A stretch of 64,000 bases of DNA from Chitinophagaceae bacterium (GTDB taxonomy: Bacteria > Bacteroidota > Bacteroidia > Chitinophagales > Chitinophagaceae): assembly GCA_016721725.1 (NCBI GenBank), contig JADKHN010000001.1, forward strand, positions 1,984,001 through 2,048,000, written 5' to 3'. Below, in pieces: positions 52,482 through 61,130 of this stretch (position 1 is its first letter; the number at the start of each line of letters is the position of its first letter). The notes below the pieces were generated by a model. That model did no database searches. It was not told the origin of the DNA and was given only the letters and a program-made list of their open reading frames with translations. The position numbers were made by a program, and so were the translations under genes.

Positions 52482-55319
52482 TCAGAGGGGAAACTGCGGG
52501 ATGAGTTTTCTCAGGTTGATATTTTGCAGGTCGATGCTGAAGGAGATCTTTTTTGAAAAACTATTTTTGGGGAATACGGATTTGTAATAGTTCTTGTACA
52601 CAGAGCTGTATAATAAGGGCAGGTATACGTTCACCACATTCTTGAACAGGGATAACTGCACGCCCGCATCATACACAAAGCGGCCGGTCTCCGCATTCTT
52701 TTTCCAGGCTTCGGCATAGGTCCCGATGTCAAGAAATAGTTTCACCGGCAGCTTAAAAGGTAAAACGGAAAACGGGTTGATCATGGCGGGGATATCGGTT
52801 GTGAAATTGAGCGAAGCCAGCCAATCGTCGGTCTTGCCCACCTTATTGCTGAGCAGGTCGGTGCTGACTTTCATTCCGCCATCCCGGATCATCATTTGCT
52901 GCGAGGAGAATTTATCGAATTCATTCCTCCCCACAAAATAATTGCTGTAGGTGTAATCCTCATTACCGCGGGGGCCGGAGAGGTTCAGGTGATAGGGATC
53001 CGTATTGAAACGTTTGATCAGGGTCTGATCGCCGATATAGATGAATTTACCGGCAAAGAAGCGGAGATTCATACCACCGCCTTTGGGATAATTGAAAAAA
53101 TAATTACCGGTCAGATTGAATCGTAAGAAACCATCACCCTGTTCGGCCTGGAAGACAGCTTTATACGGATACAGCACCCGGTTGTTCTCGAAGACGAACT
53201 GCAGTTGGTTCAGGTAACGACTGGTATAGGGATAGGTGATGATGTCCTGTTGTAAAACCGTATCCCGGGTAAATTGCAGCCCCTGTTCACGGAACAGGAA
53301 GGTCTTCCATTGTAGAAATTTGGTGATGGTACTCCGCGGGTCTTTATTGGCGAAAGTGAACCTGGCCGTAGGGACGATCCTGATGTAACGCTGGTAATGG
53401 GTGGTGTTTGTGGAATCAGTGAATGAATCACCACTGAATGTAGATGCCGCAACAGCGATCTCAGCATGCTGACCGCGGGTTCCGGGATACCAGTTATAGC
53501 CTATGCGGCCGAGTCCGTTGAATTGTTTGCTCCCGGTGGCGTAATAAGGTACCAGCAAAAATTGAAGCTTTGGCAAAGGCAGGGTATAGTTGTGGAAAAG
53601 GGCCCCTACCATCAGTTTGTCATAAAAATTATAACCAACTGCCGGGGAAGCGAAGATATAGTTGTACTTATCCGTCGCTTTCGCGCTGAAGAAACTGGTG
53701 AACCGGATGCCTTTGCCGGCCTGTTTTTTCAGGTCTCCTTTTTGATTGAGTTGCGCAAAGCGGGCATCCAGGTTCTTTCCGCTGGTCTCTTCCAGAATTT
53801 TTTTGAAATCATTGGGATAGGGATGTTTGAATTTCCATTGCGTAAAATAAGACTGCATGGCCCGGTCGAACACGGCTATACCCAGTTCTTTCTCCAGTTC
53901 TTTCATCCATTCGCCTGTCTTTACATAAGCAACCAGGTTATAGTTCAGACTGGTGAATCTTTCTCCGGAAAGTTCGATGGGCTGATCTTTTTTGACAGCC
54001 GTTATGGTTCGTAAGAGTGTATTCTGCAGGTCATCGGGGATCCTGTTTTTGAGGAAAGCGCTTTTCAGGGGAATGATATCCAATGATACGGATCCATATT
54101 GCTGGAGGGAATACCGGGTGTCATAATAAGTATTCATGCCTTCATCCATCCAGGGGTGGGTCCGTTCATTGGTGCCCAGGATGCCCTGGAACCAATTATG
54201 CCCTACTTCATGATTGATCACAAAATCCAGCATCTTTTCCGATCCGCCGGATTCCAGCAAAGTGACTGTTGGATATTCCATTCCGCCTCCGTTTCCTCCA
54301 TCCACTACACTGACCACATTATACGGGTATTCACCCAACCAGGTACTCTTGGTCAAAATGGCTCGTTTGATCATGGCGATGCAGTTCTTCCATTCGGATT
54401 CATTCCGGGTATAATGAAAGGCATAAGCATCAATGACGCGGCCGGAGGGAAGCTTCAGTGAATCGTGCTTAACGACGAAGTTCCGGTCGGCGAACCAGGC
54501 GAAATCATGCACATTATCCTGCCGGTAATGCAAGGTCTTGAGTGGTTCCTGAGGGACAGATTTTATTTCATTGGTTTTAAGTGCAGGCTTCTTCTTAATT
54601 CGGGGTCCCGTCTGGGCTACGGGTGGTTTGATCGTCAGCAGCCATTTTTTTTCCTTTTCATCCTGTAATTCACCGGTTGCGGCAACAATATACTTTTCCG
54701 GAAGCGTGATCCTCACCTCGTAGTTCCCGTATTCACTGTAGAATTCACCCTGGTCGAGATAGGGGATCGGGTGCCAGCCTTTTCGGTCGTAAACCGCGGG
54801 TTTTGGGTACCATTGGGTGATCCATAATGCCTGGTCCTGGTAACCTCCCCGGGAGAAAGCGTAAGGCAGTTTGACATGGAAGGGGGTTTCGATCTTAACT
54901 GACGCATTTGGCAGCAGCGGCTGGGGAAGCATCAGTTTGATGATCTCCTGGTGCAGCGGATGATCGGTTGTGGCGGCGGTAATGCCGTTGACCTTGAAAT
55001 CCAGCCGGTTCATATAGCCACGCTGATCGTTATCGCTGAAATAGAACGCCGTACTTCCGTTCTCCAGTTGCTGGTCGGTAAATGCGGTGCGGTCATTTTT
55101 AAAGGCATTGGCCCAGCAATGGATCCAGATGAAGGACAGGGTATCCGGCGAGTGATTGGTATAATTCATGCGCACATAACCATCCAGCGTTTTGTCTATG
55201 TCATTCAGTGAAACATCGATCTGGAAATTGACCTGTTGTTGCCAGTATGGGGAGACTTGACAGTTGGCAGTTGGCAGTTGGCAGTAAAACAGAACAAACA
55301 GGAGGATGATTCTTTTCAA
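52482..55319 (-). CDS. M1-family metallopeptidase (secreted)
   Basis: 945 residues. Zinc site HEVGHNWFQ with the third ligand in NERTHPWMDEGMNTYYD; exopeptidase motif GGGMEYPTVTL. After the ~570-residue peptidase come beta-rich, barrel-like segments (NYIFASPAVGYNFYDKLMVG and onward) and an aromatic end, suggesting outer-membrane association, a feature of some Bacteroidota M1 proteins. The signal peptide is odd: after MKRIILLFVLFY it reads CQLPTANCQ, encoded by the ACTGCCA word repeat that fills the upstream spacer. Confidence 0.87.
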   Translation of the reverse strand: MKRIILLFVLFYCQLPTANCQVSPYWQQQVNFQIDVSLNDIDKTLDGYVRMNYTNHSPDTLSFIWIHCWANAFKNDRTAFTDQQLENGSTAFYFSDNDQRGYMNRLDFKVNGITAATTDHPLHQEIIKLMLPQPLLPNASVKIETPFHVKLPYAFSRGGYQDQALWITQWYPKPAVYDRKGWHPIPYLDQGEFYSEYGNYEVRITLPEKYIVAATGELQDEKEKKWLLTIKPPVAQTGPRIKKKPALKTNEIKSVPQEPLKTLHYRQDNVHDFAWFADRNFVVKHDSLKLPSGRVIDAYAFHYTRNESEWKNCIAMIKRAILTKSTWLGEYPYNVVSVVDGGNGGGMEYPTVTLLESGGSEKMLDFVINHEVGHNWFQGILGTNERTHPWMDEGMNTYYDTRYSLQQYGSVSLDIIPLKSAFLKNRIPDDLQNTLLRTITAVKKDQPIELSGERFTSLNYNLVAYVKTGEWMKELEKELGIAVFDRAMQSYFTQWKFKHPYPNDFKKILEETSGKNLDARFAQLNQKGDLKKQAGKGIRFTSFFSAKATDKYNYIFASPAVGYNFYDKLMVGALFHNYTLPLPKLQFLLVPYYATGSKQFNGLGRIGYNWYPGTRGQHAEIAVAASTFSGDSFTDSTNTTHYQRYIRIVPTARFTFANKDPRSTITKFLQWKTFLFREQGLQFTRDTVLQQDIITYPYTSRYLNQLQFVFENNRVLYPYKAVFQAEQGDGFLRFNLTGNYFFNYPKGGGMNLRFFAGKFIYIGDQTLIKRFNTDPYHLNLSGPRGNEDYTYSNYFVGRNEFDKFSSQQMMIRDGGMKVSTDLLSNKVGKTDDWLASLNFTTDIPAMINPFSVLPFKLPVKLFLDIGTYAEAWKKNAETGRFVYDAGVQLSLFKNVVNVYLPLLYSSVYKNYYKSVFPKNSFSKKISFSIDLQNINLRKLIPQFPL
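55257..55290. repeat. GGCAGTT tract overlapping the M1 signal-peptide codons
   Basis: GACAGTTGGCAGTTGGCAGT and so on: three tandem TTGGCAG units inside the 5' end of the M1 gene (minus strand). The complementary words ACTGCCA continue at 55,440-55,510 upstream. Confidence 0.7.
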
Positions 55320-55359
55320 GGCCGGGGTGTTTTATCAAAAATAACAAAAACGGGGCAGT

Positions 55360-55568
55360 TCTCAGTCCACTGTCCACAGTTCTCAGTTTGCAGTTCGCAG
55401 CTTCTTTCTTACCGATAGGCCACTTGTTTACTTATTTGCCCACTACCCACTGCCCACTGCCCACTGCCCACTGCCCACTGCCCACTGCCAACTGCCAACT
55501 GCCAACTGCTGACTTCTAACTTCCAACCTCCAACTTCAAACTTTCAAACTCCAACTTCCAACCTCCAC
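55360..55568. repeat. CCCACTGC / CAACTGC / CCTCCAAC word tract
   Basis: Successive blocks: CACTGTCCACAGTTCTCAG, about six CCCACTGC units, four CAACTGC units, then CTTCCAACCTCCAACTTCAA-like words ending directly at the stop codon (CTATTT) of the minus-strand gene at 55,569. No gene. Confidence 0.7.
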
Positions 55569-56966
55569 CTATTTCCCCTTCCCCGAAAAGATGATCCGGA
55601 TCGTATGCAGCATGATCTTGAAATCCAGGGCCAGCGAAACGTTCTCGATATACATCAGGTCGAAGGGGAGCCGTTCGATCATCTCTTCAATGCTGGATGC
55701 ATAGCCGAATTTGACCATTCCCCAACTGGTGAGACCGGGCTTTACTTTGAACAGGTAATTATATTCCGGATGATCCTTCACGATCTGGTCGATATAAAAT
55801 TTGCGTTCCGGTCTTGGACCCACCAGGCTCATTTCGCCCTTGATGATATTCCATAGCTGGGGCAACTCGTCCAGCCGCCATTTGCGCATCACTTTTCCCC
55901 AGGGCGTTATCCTGCTGTCGGTCTCGCTGCTTAATTCAGGACCATTGGGTTCGGCATTGGTGATCATGCTCCGGAACTTGATCATGGAGAAGGGCTGCCC
56001 TTTATAACCGATCCTTTCCTGGCGGTAAAAAAGCGGTCCGGCAGACGATAGCCGAACACGAATGGCGGTAAATAGGAACAGGGGGAAGAGAAGGATCAAT
56101 CCCATGACCGAAGCGGAAATATCGATCAGCCTTTTGATATTCTGTTGCCAGGAAGGAAGGAGACCCGAGTGCAGGTCGATCAGGGGAACTCCCAGTACAT
56201 TATTCGTCTGAACCGCGCCGCTGATGATGTCTACGGTATCCGGAATGATCTTGATGTTCACATCTTTATTGCTCAGTTGACGGAGTACATTTTCGAGCTG
56301 GGCCCTTTCTTTTTTTTCAATGGCGATGATCACTTCCTCGATCCGGTATTGGCTGATGATGGTTTCGATGGCATCGGTCTTGCCGAAATTCTGTACCTCG
56401 GCCGGCAAAGAAGATCCATCGGTGCCGTTGGTATTGACGAATCCGATGATCCGGTAGCCGGTATTCTCGGTATTGTTCACGATGGAACGATGAAGCTGTG
56501 AAGCATTGTTGCTGGAACCAACGATGAGGGTATTGAAGAAGACAGTCCCATTCCTGAGTTGTGATTTTACCCTTTGTAGTACCAATAGCCGGATGAAATA
56601 CGTGAATCCGAAATGAAGGATGACAAGGGAAAGGAATTCCTTATAATAGATGTTGTAGTCACCAATGGCATCATAGACCAGGAATAAGAAGAGGATGCCA
56701 ACCGATCCGGTAAAGGAAACGGCCAGGATGATCATCGCTTCAGATAGCCTGGACTTCTGGTAAAGGCCTTTATAACTTCCGGTCAGGTGAAACAGGATGA
56801 TCCAGGCCAGTGGAAAAAGGAGAAGCCCGAGATAGAATTTCTGTCCCACCACAAAAGGTTCCCCGATGATCCGTTTCCGGATAAAATAAAAGACCACCCA
56901 GGCCAGTATGCCGGCGAGGAAATCGGCCGCAACATACCATCGTATATTTATCCGGGGTTGGTTCAC
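55569..56966 (-). CDS. Polyprenyl glycosylphosphotransferase (WbaP/WcaJ type)
   Basis: 465 residues. Four to five N-terminal membrane helices, a CoA-binding-like domain (FFNTLIVGSSNNASQ), a fifth helix (LIDISASVMGLILLFPLFLF) and the C-terminal catalytic domain: MIKFRSMITNAEPNGPE, then RKWRLDELPQLWNIIKGEMS with SLVGPRPER. It moves a sugar-1-phosphate to undecaprenyl phosphate, the first step of exopolysaccharide or O-antigen synthesis. 27 bases after the Gfo/Idh gene. Confidence 0.93.
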   Translation of the reverse strand: MNQPRINIRWYVAADFLAGILAWVVFYFIRKRIIGEPFVVGQKFYLGLLLFPLAWIILFHLTGSYKGLYQKSRLSEAMIILAVSFTGSVGILFLFLVYDAIGDYNIYYKEFLSLVILHFGFTYFIRLLVLQRVKSQLRNGTVFFNTLIVGSSNNASQLHRSIVNNTENTGYRIIGFVNTNGTDGSSLPAEVQNFGKTDAIETIISQYRIEEVIIAIEKKERAQLENVLRQLSNKDVNIKIIPDTVDIISGAVQTNNVLGVPLIDLHSGLLPSWQQNIKRLIDISASVMGLILLFPLFLFTAIRVRLSSAGPLFYRQERIGYKGQPFSMIKFRSMITNAEPNGPELSSETDSRITPWGKVMRKWRLDELPQLWNIIKGEMSLVGPRPERKFYIDQIVKDHPEYNYLFKVKPGLTSWGMVKFGYASSIEEMIERLPFDLMYIENVSLALDFKIMLHTIRIIFSGKGK

Positions 56967-56993
56967 GTCGTGGTTGGGTGGAATGAATTATGG

Positions 56994-57965
56994 TTAGCCC
57001 AGGTGACTGTTCCCGATCTTGTCCAGTATCTGGTGGGCCACTTCCATGGCCCGGAAACCATCCACTACGGAGACCGGTGTATTGGTATTGTTCAAAATAG
57101 CATCCCTGAATTCTTCCAGTTCCATTTTGATCGCATTCACATCCTGTATGTTCGGATTTGAAATGGCGATGGTCTTTTTGCCATGATTGGTTTCGATATC
57201 GAAAGTGAAGACATTCTTTTCACCGGGGGTATTGAGCTTGATGATCTCGGTCTTCTTTTCCAGGAAGTCGATGCCGATATAGGCGTCTTTCTGGAACAGC
57301 CTCATTTTGCGCATTTTTTTCATCGAAATGCGACTGCTGGTGAGATTGGCCACACATCCGTTGTCGAATTCGATGCGGACGTTGGCGATATCCGGTGTAT
57401 CGCTCATCACCGCGACGCCATTGGCGCTGATATAATTGACATTGCTTTTGACCAGGTTCAGGATGATATCGATGTCGTGGATCATCAGGTCCAGGATCAC
57501 ACTGACGTCGGTTCCCCGGGGATTGAATTGCGAGAGGCGGTGCACTTCAATGAACATGGGTTGTATCACCTGGTCTTTCAGGGCCAGGAAAGCGGGGTTG
57601 AACCGTTCCACATGTCCCACCTGGAATTTGATATTGGCCTCTTTGGCCAGTTTGACCAGTTCCCGGGCTTCATCCATGGTATTGGCCAGGGGCTTTTCCA
57701 CAAAAACATGCTTGCCTTTTTTTATGGCCGCCTCGCAGAGCTTGAAATGGGCGCTGGTGGGGGCTACGATATCTACCGCATCACAGTCATCCATCAGGGC
57801 GCCGGCATCGGTGTATCTTTTCAGCTGGTATTTTTCGCTGACCGCGGCGGCATTGGCATCATCCGTATCGCAGAAGCCGACCAACTGCACGCCGGCAATG
57901 GCCGCCCAGTTGTTCAGGTGGAATTTTCCGAGGTGCCCGGCTCCGATGACTCCTATTTTAAGCAT
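56994..57965 (-). CDS. Gfo/Idh/MocA-family oxidoreductase
   Basis: 323 residues. NAD(P)-binding start MLKIGVIGAGHLGKFHLNNW, then the conserved KKGKHVFVEKPLANTMDEA with the catalytic-site lysine, and DLMIHDIDIILNL. Reaction by family: oxidation or reduction of a sugar or nucleotide sugar. Next to the glycosylphosphotransferase, a role in making an exopolysaccharide sugar is plausible. Confidence 0.88.
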   Translation of the reverse strand: MLKIGVIGAGHLGKFHLNNWAAIAGVQLVGFCDTDDANAAAVSEKYQLKRYTDAGALMDDCDAVDIVAPTSAHFKLCEAAIKKGKHVFVEKPLANTMDEARELVKLAKEANIKFQVGHVERFNPAFLALKDQVIQPMFIEVHRLSQFNPRGTDVSVILDLMIHDIDIILNLVKSNVNYISANGVAVMSDTPDIANVRIEFDNGCVANLTSSRISMKKMRKMRLFQKDAYIGIDFLEKKTEIIKLNTPGEKNVFTFDIETNHGKKTIAISNPNIQDVNAIKMELEEFRDAILNNTNTPVSVVDGFRAMEVAHQILDKIGNSHLG

Positions 57966-58051
57966 AGCAATGTTTCTTTGGTCAAAGATAGATTCCTGTT
58001 AACTGAGCTGCCCCATTTGTTACCAACATTCAGCAGGGCTCTGATAGTGAA

Positions 58052-58079
58052 AAATAAAAAAGTCTTCATGCTGAAGACT
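58052..58079 (-). terminator. Terminator after accA
   Basis: On the minus strand AGTCTTCA-GCA... pairs with TGAAGACT (8 bp, 2-3 base loop), followed by TTTTTATTTTT. Ten bases after the accA stop. Confidence 0.85.
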
Positions 58080-58089
58080 CGTCGATTGG

Positions 58090-59070
58090 TCAATCCTCAG
58101 GGGTTTCTTCCCAGAAGCCCATTTTGCCGAATTTTTCGATACGCTGTTCCACCCGTTTATCAGCGGGGATCGCTTTTAATTCCTGTATGACCGGGAGGAG
58201 GTATTGTTTTAATTGTTCAGCGGCTCCTTCGTAATCCCAGTGAGCTCCACCCAGTGGTTCAGGTATGACCCCATCCACCAGTCCGAATTTAAGCATGTCA
58301 TCGCCGGTCAGGCGAAGTTGTTCGGCAGCGGTCTCTTTCTTATCCCAGCTGCGCCAGAGAATGCTGCTGCAACTTTCAGGGGAGATCACCGTATACCAGG
58401 TATTCTCCATCATAAAGACCCGATCGCCAACGCCAATGCCCAGGGCGCCGCCGCTGGCTCCTTCGCCGATGACCACGCAGATCACGGGTACTTTCAGCCG
58501 GATCATCTCATAGATATTGCGGGCGATGGCTTCTCCCTGCCCGCGTTCTTCCGCTTCGAGACCGGGGAAGGCTCCGGGAGTGTCGATCAGGGTGATGACC
58601 GGCTTGTTGAATTTTTCGGCCAGTTTCATCAGCCGGAGCGCTTTACGGTATCCTTCGGGATTAGCCATGCCGAAATTGCGTAATTGACGTGTTTTCGTAT
58701 TGGATCCTTTCTGCTGGCCGAGGATCATGACGGTCTCTCCTCCCAATTGGGCGAATCCGCCCACCATGGCCTTGTCATCCTTGACATTGCGGTCGCCGTG
58801 GAGTTCCACGAAGTTGGTGCACATGTGATGGATGTATTTGAGGGTATAGGGCCTGTCGGGGTGCCGGCTCAGCTGGACCTTCTGCCAGGGGGTAACATGA
58901 CTGGTGATGTGCTTCTTGGTCTCCAGGATCCGCTCTTCCAGCATGGTGATGGCCCCGCTCATATTGGTCTTCGACTTCTCCGAGGTCACTTTCAGTTGTT
59001 CGATCTGGTCGTATAGCTCCTTGATCGGTTTTTCAAAGTCGAGAAATTGCCTTTTTTTTAGCTCGATCAT
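58090..59070 (-). CDS. accA: Acetyl-CoA carboxylase carboxyltransferase subunit alpha
   Basis: 326 residues from the ATG at 59,070 (MIELKKRQFLDFEKPIKELY); a frame from 59,097 adds nine unlike residues. Motifs: HPDRPYTLKYI, FGMANPEGYRKALRLMKLAE, TLIDTPGAFPGLEAEERGQG and VIGEGASGGALGIGVGD. With AccD it transfers the carboxyl group to acetyl-CoA in fatty-acid synthesis; accD is not in the window. Confidence 0.96.
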   Translation of the reverse strand: MIELKKRQFLDFEKPIKELYDQIEQLKVTSEKSKTNMSGAITMLEERILETKKHITSHVTPWQKVQLSRHPDRPYTLKYIHHMCTNFVELHGDRNVKDDKAMVGGFAQLGGETVMILGQQKGSNTKTRQLRNFGMANPEGYRKALRLMKLAEKFNKPVITLIDTPGAFPGLEAEERGQGEAIARNIYEMIRLKVPVICVVIGEGASGGALGIGVGDRVFMMENTWYTVISPESCSSILWRSWDKKETAAEQLRLTGDDMLKFGLVDGVIPEPLGGAHWDYEGAAEQLKQYLLPVIQELKAIPADKRVEQRIEKFGKMGFWEETPED

Positions 59071-59171
59071 GAATGGGGGTGCTGTTAAGGTTAACAAAAA
59101 TATAATGAACCGGCCGCTGGTTAATCTAAGATAGTTTGTAAAGGTAGGGCATACAATTTTTTTATAAAAGT

Positions 59172-59203
59172 TTTGGAATCAGAAAATAAGAGGCCTATCT
59201 TTG
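59172..59203 (+). promoter_or_regulatory. Promoter of the tRNA-Asp locus (TTTG-N20-TATCTTTG)
   Basis: TTTG at 59,172-59,175 and TATCTTTG at 59,196-59,203. Followed by CCCTCCCTAAAAAA, as in the rplK and tRNA/tuf promoters. A nested hairpin follows in the leader (GGGC-AATTA-GCCC at 59,219-59,231 within CCCTAAA/TTTATGGG). Confidence 0.7.
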
Positions 59204-59254
59204 CCCTCCCTAAAAAACGGGCAATTAGCCCCTGATTTATGGGAAAACAGCGTT

Positions 59255-59330
59255 GGATCGGTAGTTCAGTTGGTTAGAATGCCGCCCTGTCATCCCTCCG
59301 GAATGGAGGGACGGGTTCGAGTCCGGCGAT
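59255..59330 (+). pseudogene. Damaged tRNA-Asp copy
   Basis: The first 38 bases are identical to the intact tRNA-Asp 88 bases downstream, up to the anticodon (CCTGTCA). The 3' anticodon strand and variable loop are replaced by a perfect hairpin TCCCTCC-GGAAT-GGAGGGA. Then CGGGTTCGAGTCC follows, but the 3' acceptor CCGGTCC is lost. It cannot fold as a normal tRNA. Confidence 0.8.
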
Positions 59331-59342
59331 AAAAAAATATTT

Positions 59343-59416
59343 GGATCGGTAGTTCAGTTGGTTAGAATGCCGCCCTGTCACGGCGGAGGTCGCGGGTTCG
59401 AGTCCCGTCCGGTCCG
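59343..59416 (+). tRNA. tRNA-Asp (GTC)
   Basis: 74 nt. Acceptor arms GGATCGG/CCGGTCC; anticodon stem CCGCC/GGCGG with loop CTGTCAC, anticodon GTC; T arm CGCGGGTTCGAGTCCCG. Its 3' end is 252 bases from the integrase gene and may be the attachment site. Confidence 0.94.
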
Positions 59417-59442
59417 CTAAGAGGATGTCAAATCCTTGCAAA

Positions 59443-59474
59443 AACCCGCAAACACTACGTTTGCGGGCTTTTTG
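59443..59474 (+). terminator. Terminator after tRNA-Asp
   Basis: 9-bp stem CCCGCAAAC/GTTTGCGGG with a 5-base loop, then CTTTTT. Ends the tRNA transcript. Confidence 0.85.
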
Positions 59475-59478
59475 TTTA

Positions 59479-59663
59479 GTGAGTGATCACCAAAATATTC
59501 AAAATATTCATATAAAAAGTGAGTGATTCAGTGAGTCAAAATTACTAACTCTTTAACTCACTAAATATTTATTAAATCCTTTACTGTATTGAGTTTTGTA
59601 GTATTAATATATTTGTATTGGTATGTAGAATATTGTATATTTAGGGTACATTTTCAAACTCAC
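59479..59663. repeat. GTGAGT(G) repeats upstream of the integrase
   Basis: Direct copies GTGAGTGA at 59,479 and 59,519 and GTGAGTC at 59,531, and inverted copies ACTCACT near 59,557 and 59,657. Their number and position between the tRNA end and the integrase suggest arm-type binding sites of the element; this is inference. Confidence 0.5.
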
Positions 59664-59668
59664 TGACT

Positions 59669-60862
59669 ATGTCCCGTACCTTCAATTTTCTCTTTTATCC
59701 GAAGAAACCTAAGGGCTATGAAAGTGGCACCGTGAAGCTTTACCTCCGGATAACCATTGAAGGAAAAATAAGCGAAACTGCTACTGCGCTCGATATTATT
59801 CCTGATAAATGGGAGGCCGGTAAAATGAAGGGCACCAAAGAAGATGCGAAGTCCTTTAATGCCTATTTGGATACATTGAAAAATAAACTATACGATTGCC
59901 ATAAAGAACTCCTTCAATACGGAGCACCCATTACAGCGGAGACATTGAGGAATGCATTCACGGGAAAAGGGGAGAAACCAAGGTTCCTGTTACAGATTTT
60001 CAAGGCGCATAACAACAATATTGAAAAGCTTATTGGTAAGGATTATGCGAAGCCAACACTCACGAAATACAACACAACAGTAAATCACCTGGAGAACTTT
60101 CTGAAATGGAAATTTAAGACTTCAGATATCAGCCTATCCCAACTTAAATATGAATTCCTGGCCGATTTTGAATTCTATCTCAAATCCGAAAAAAGCATCG
60201 ACCACAATACCACGGCAAAATATATCAAGAACACAAAGAAAGTGGTCAATGATTGCCTGGCAAAAGGGTGGCTAAAGGCAAATCCTTTTGTTAATTACAA
60301 GATCACTCCCAAACTGGTCGATCGAACCTTCCTTTCAGAAGCTGAACTCGAAACCTTGGCCAACAAAGAATTGAAAGTGGAAAGGATTGCCCTGGTACGC
60401 GATATTTTTGTTTTCAGCTGCTACACCGGGCTTTCATATATTGACGTGGCTAATTTAACCCCTAATCAAATTGCCATCGGGATGGACCGGGAGAAATGGA
60501 TCTTCACCAGCCGGCAAAAAACAAACACCCCGTCACATATTCCGCTTTTGCCGCCGGCCATGGCAATCATCAATAAGTACAAAGATCATCCTGCTGCAGT
60601 AAATAAAGGAAGATTGCTGCCAATTCTGAGTAATCAAAAAATGAATGCATACTTAAAAGAGATTGCAGACCTCTGTGAATTAAACAAAGAGCTTACTTTC
60701 CATATGGCCCGTCATACTTTTGCCACAACGGTTACTTTAACCAATGGAGTTCCTATTGAAACGGTCAGCAAAATGCTCGGCCATAAAAAACTGCAGACAA
60801 CGCAACACTATGCCAAAATATTAGATACAAAGGTCAGCCAGGATATGGGCAATCTTTTTTAA
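59669..60862 (+). CDS. Tyrosine integrase, CTnDOT-like
   Basis: 397 residues. Arm-binding part (MSRTFNFLFYPKKPKGYESG), SAM-like core domain (LENFLKWKFKTSDISLSQLK) and catalytic domain. The usual first arginine is replaced by Ser256 in CYTGLSYIDVAN; the rest is intact: HMARHTFATTVT, LGHKKLQTTQHY with nucleophile Tyr381. Serine at this place is a known trait of IntDOT (Ser259), the integrase of the Bacteroides conjugative transposon CTnDOT. It marks the left end of an element that runs past the window. Confidence 0.9.
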   Translation: MSRTFNFLFYPKKPKGYESGTVKLYLRITIEGKISETATALDIIPDKWEAGKMKGTKEDAKSFNAYLDTLKNKLYDCHKELLQYGAPITAETLRNAFTGKGEKPRFLLQIFKAHNNNIEKLIGKDYAKPTLTKYNTTVNHLENFLKWKFKTSDISLSQLKYEFLADFEFYLKSEKSIDHNTTAKYIKNTKKVVNDCLAKGWLKANPFVNYKITPKLVDRTFLSEAELETLANKELKVERIALVRDIFVFSCYTGLSYIDVANLTPNQIAIGMDREKWIFTSRQKTNTPSHIPLLPPAMAIINKYKDHPAAVNKGRLLPILSNQKMNAYLKEIADLCELNKELTFHMARHTFATTVTLTNGVPIETVSKMLGHKKLQTTQHYAKILDTKVSQDMGNLF

Positions 60863-61022
60863 AAATTCAAGAAAAATGCTAAGCTTAAAAAAGTAGCAAA
60901 TAAGTAAACATTATTTTTTCATTTTTAAACTACCTTTATTACTCAACTTTAAGTTGATCACATAAAAATATTGCTAGCGATTAGCTATTATTAGAGTTTC
61001 TGAAAACCCGCTAATTTTTCAA
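60863..61022. other. AT-rich spacer with possible promoter
   Basis: Very AT-rich. TACCTTTA at 60,931-60,938 is a weak -7-like match that could start a transcript into the structured element at 61,023. No gene. Confidence 0.35.
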
Positions 61023-61130
61023 GTCCACTCAATGATAGTCTGTCGCCACGCTACGGCGTGGTAACAGCTATCCGTGGACTAGGCCCTTAGTGGGTGCCCC
61101 AGGAACGGTAGTATGTGCCACGTCTTTTTT
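61023..61130 (+). ncRNA. Structured RNA-like element (switch or attenuator candidate)
   Basis: Nested stems: GTCCAC (61,023) with GTGGAC (61,074); GATAG-T-CTGT (61,034-61,043) with ACAG-CTATC (61,064-61,072); CCACGC (61,046) with GCGTGG (61,056), loop TACG. An alternative stem CGTGG (61,073-61,077) with CCACG (61,118-61,122) uses the same bases as GTGGAC and is followed by TCTTTTTT, like a terminator. The T-run ends at the start codon of the next gene. I do not recognise a known RNA family. Confidence 0.5.
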
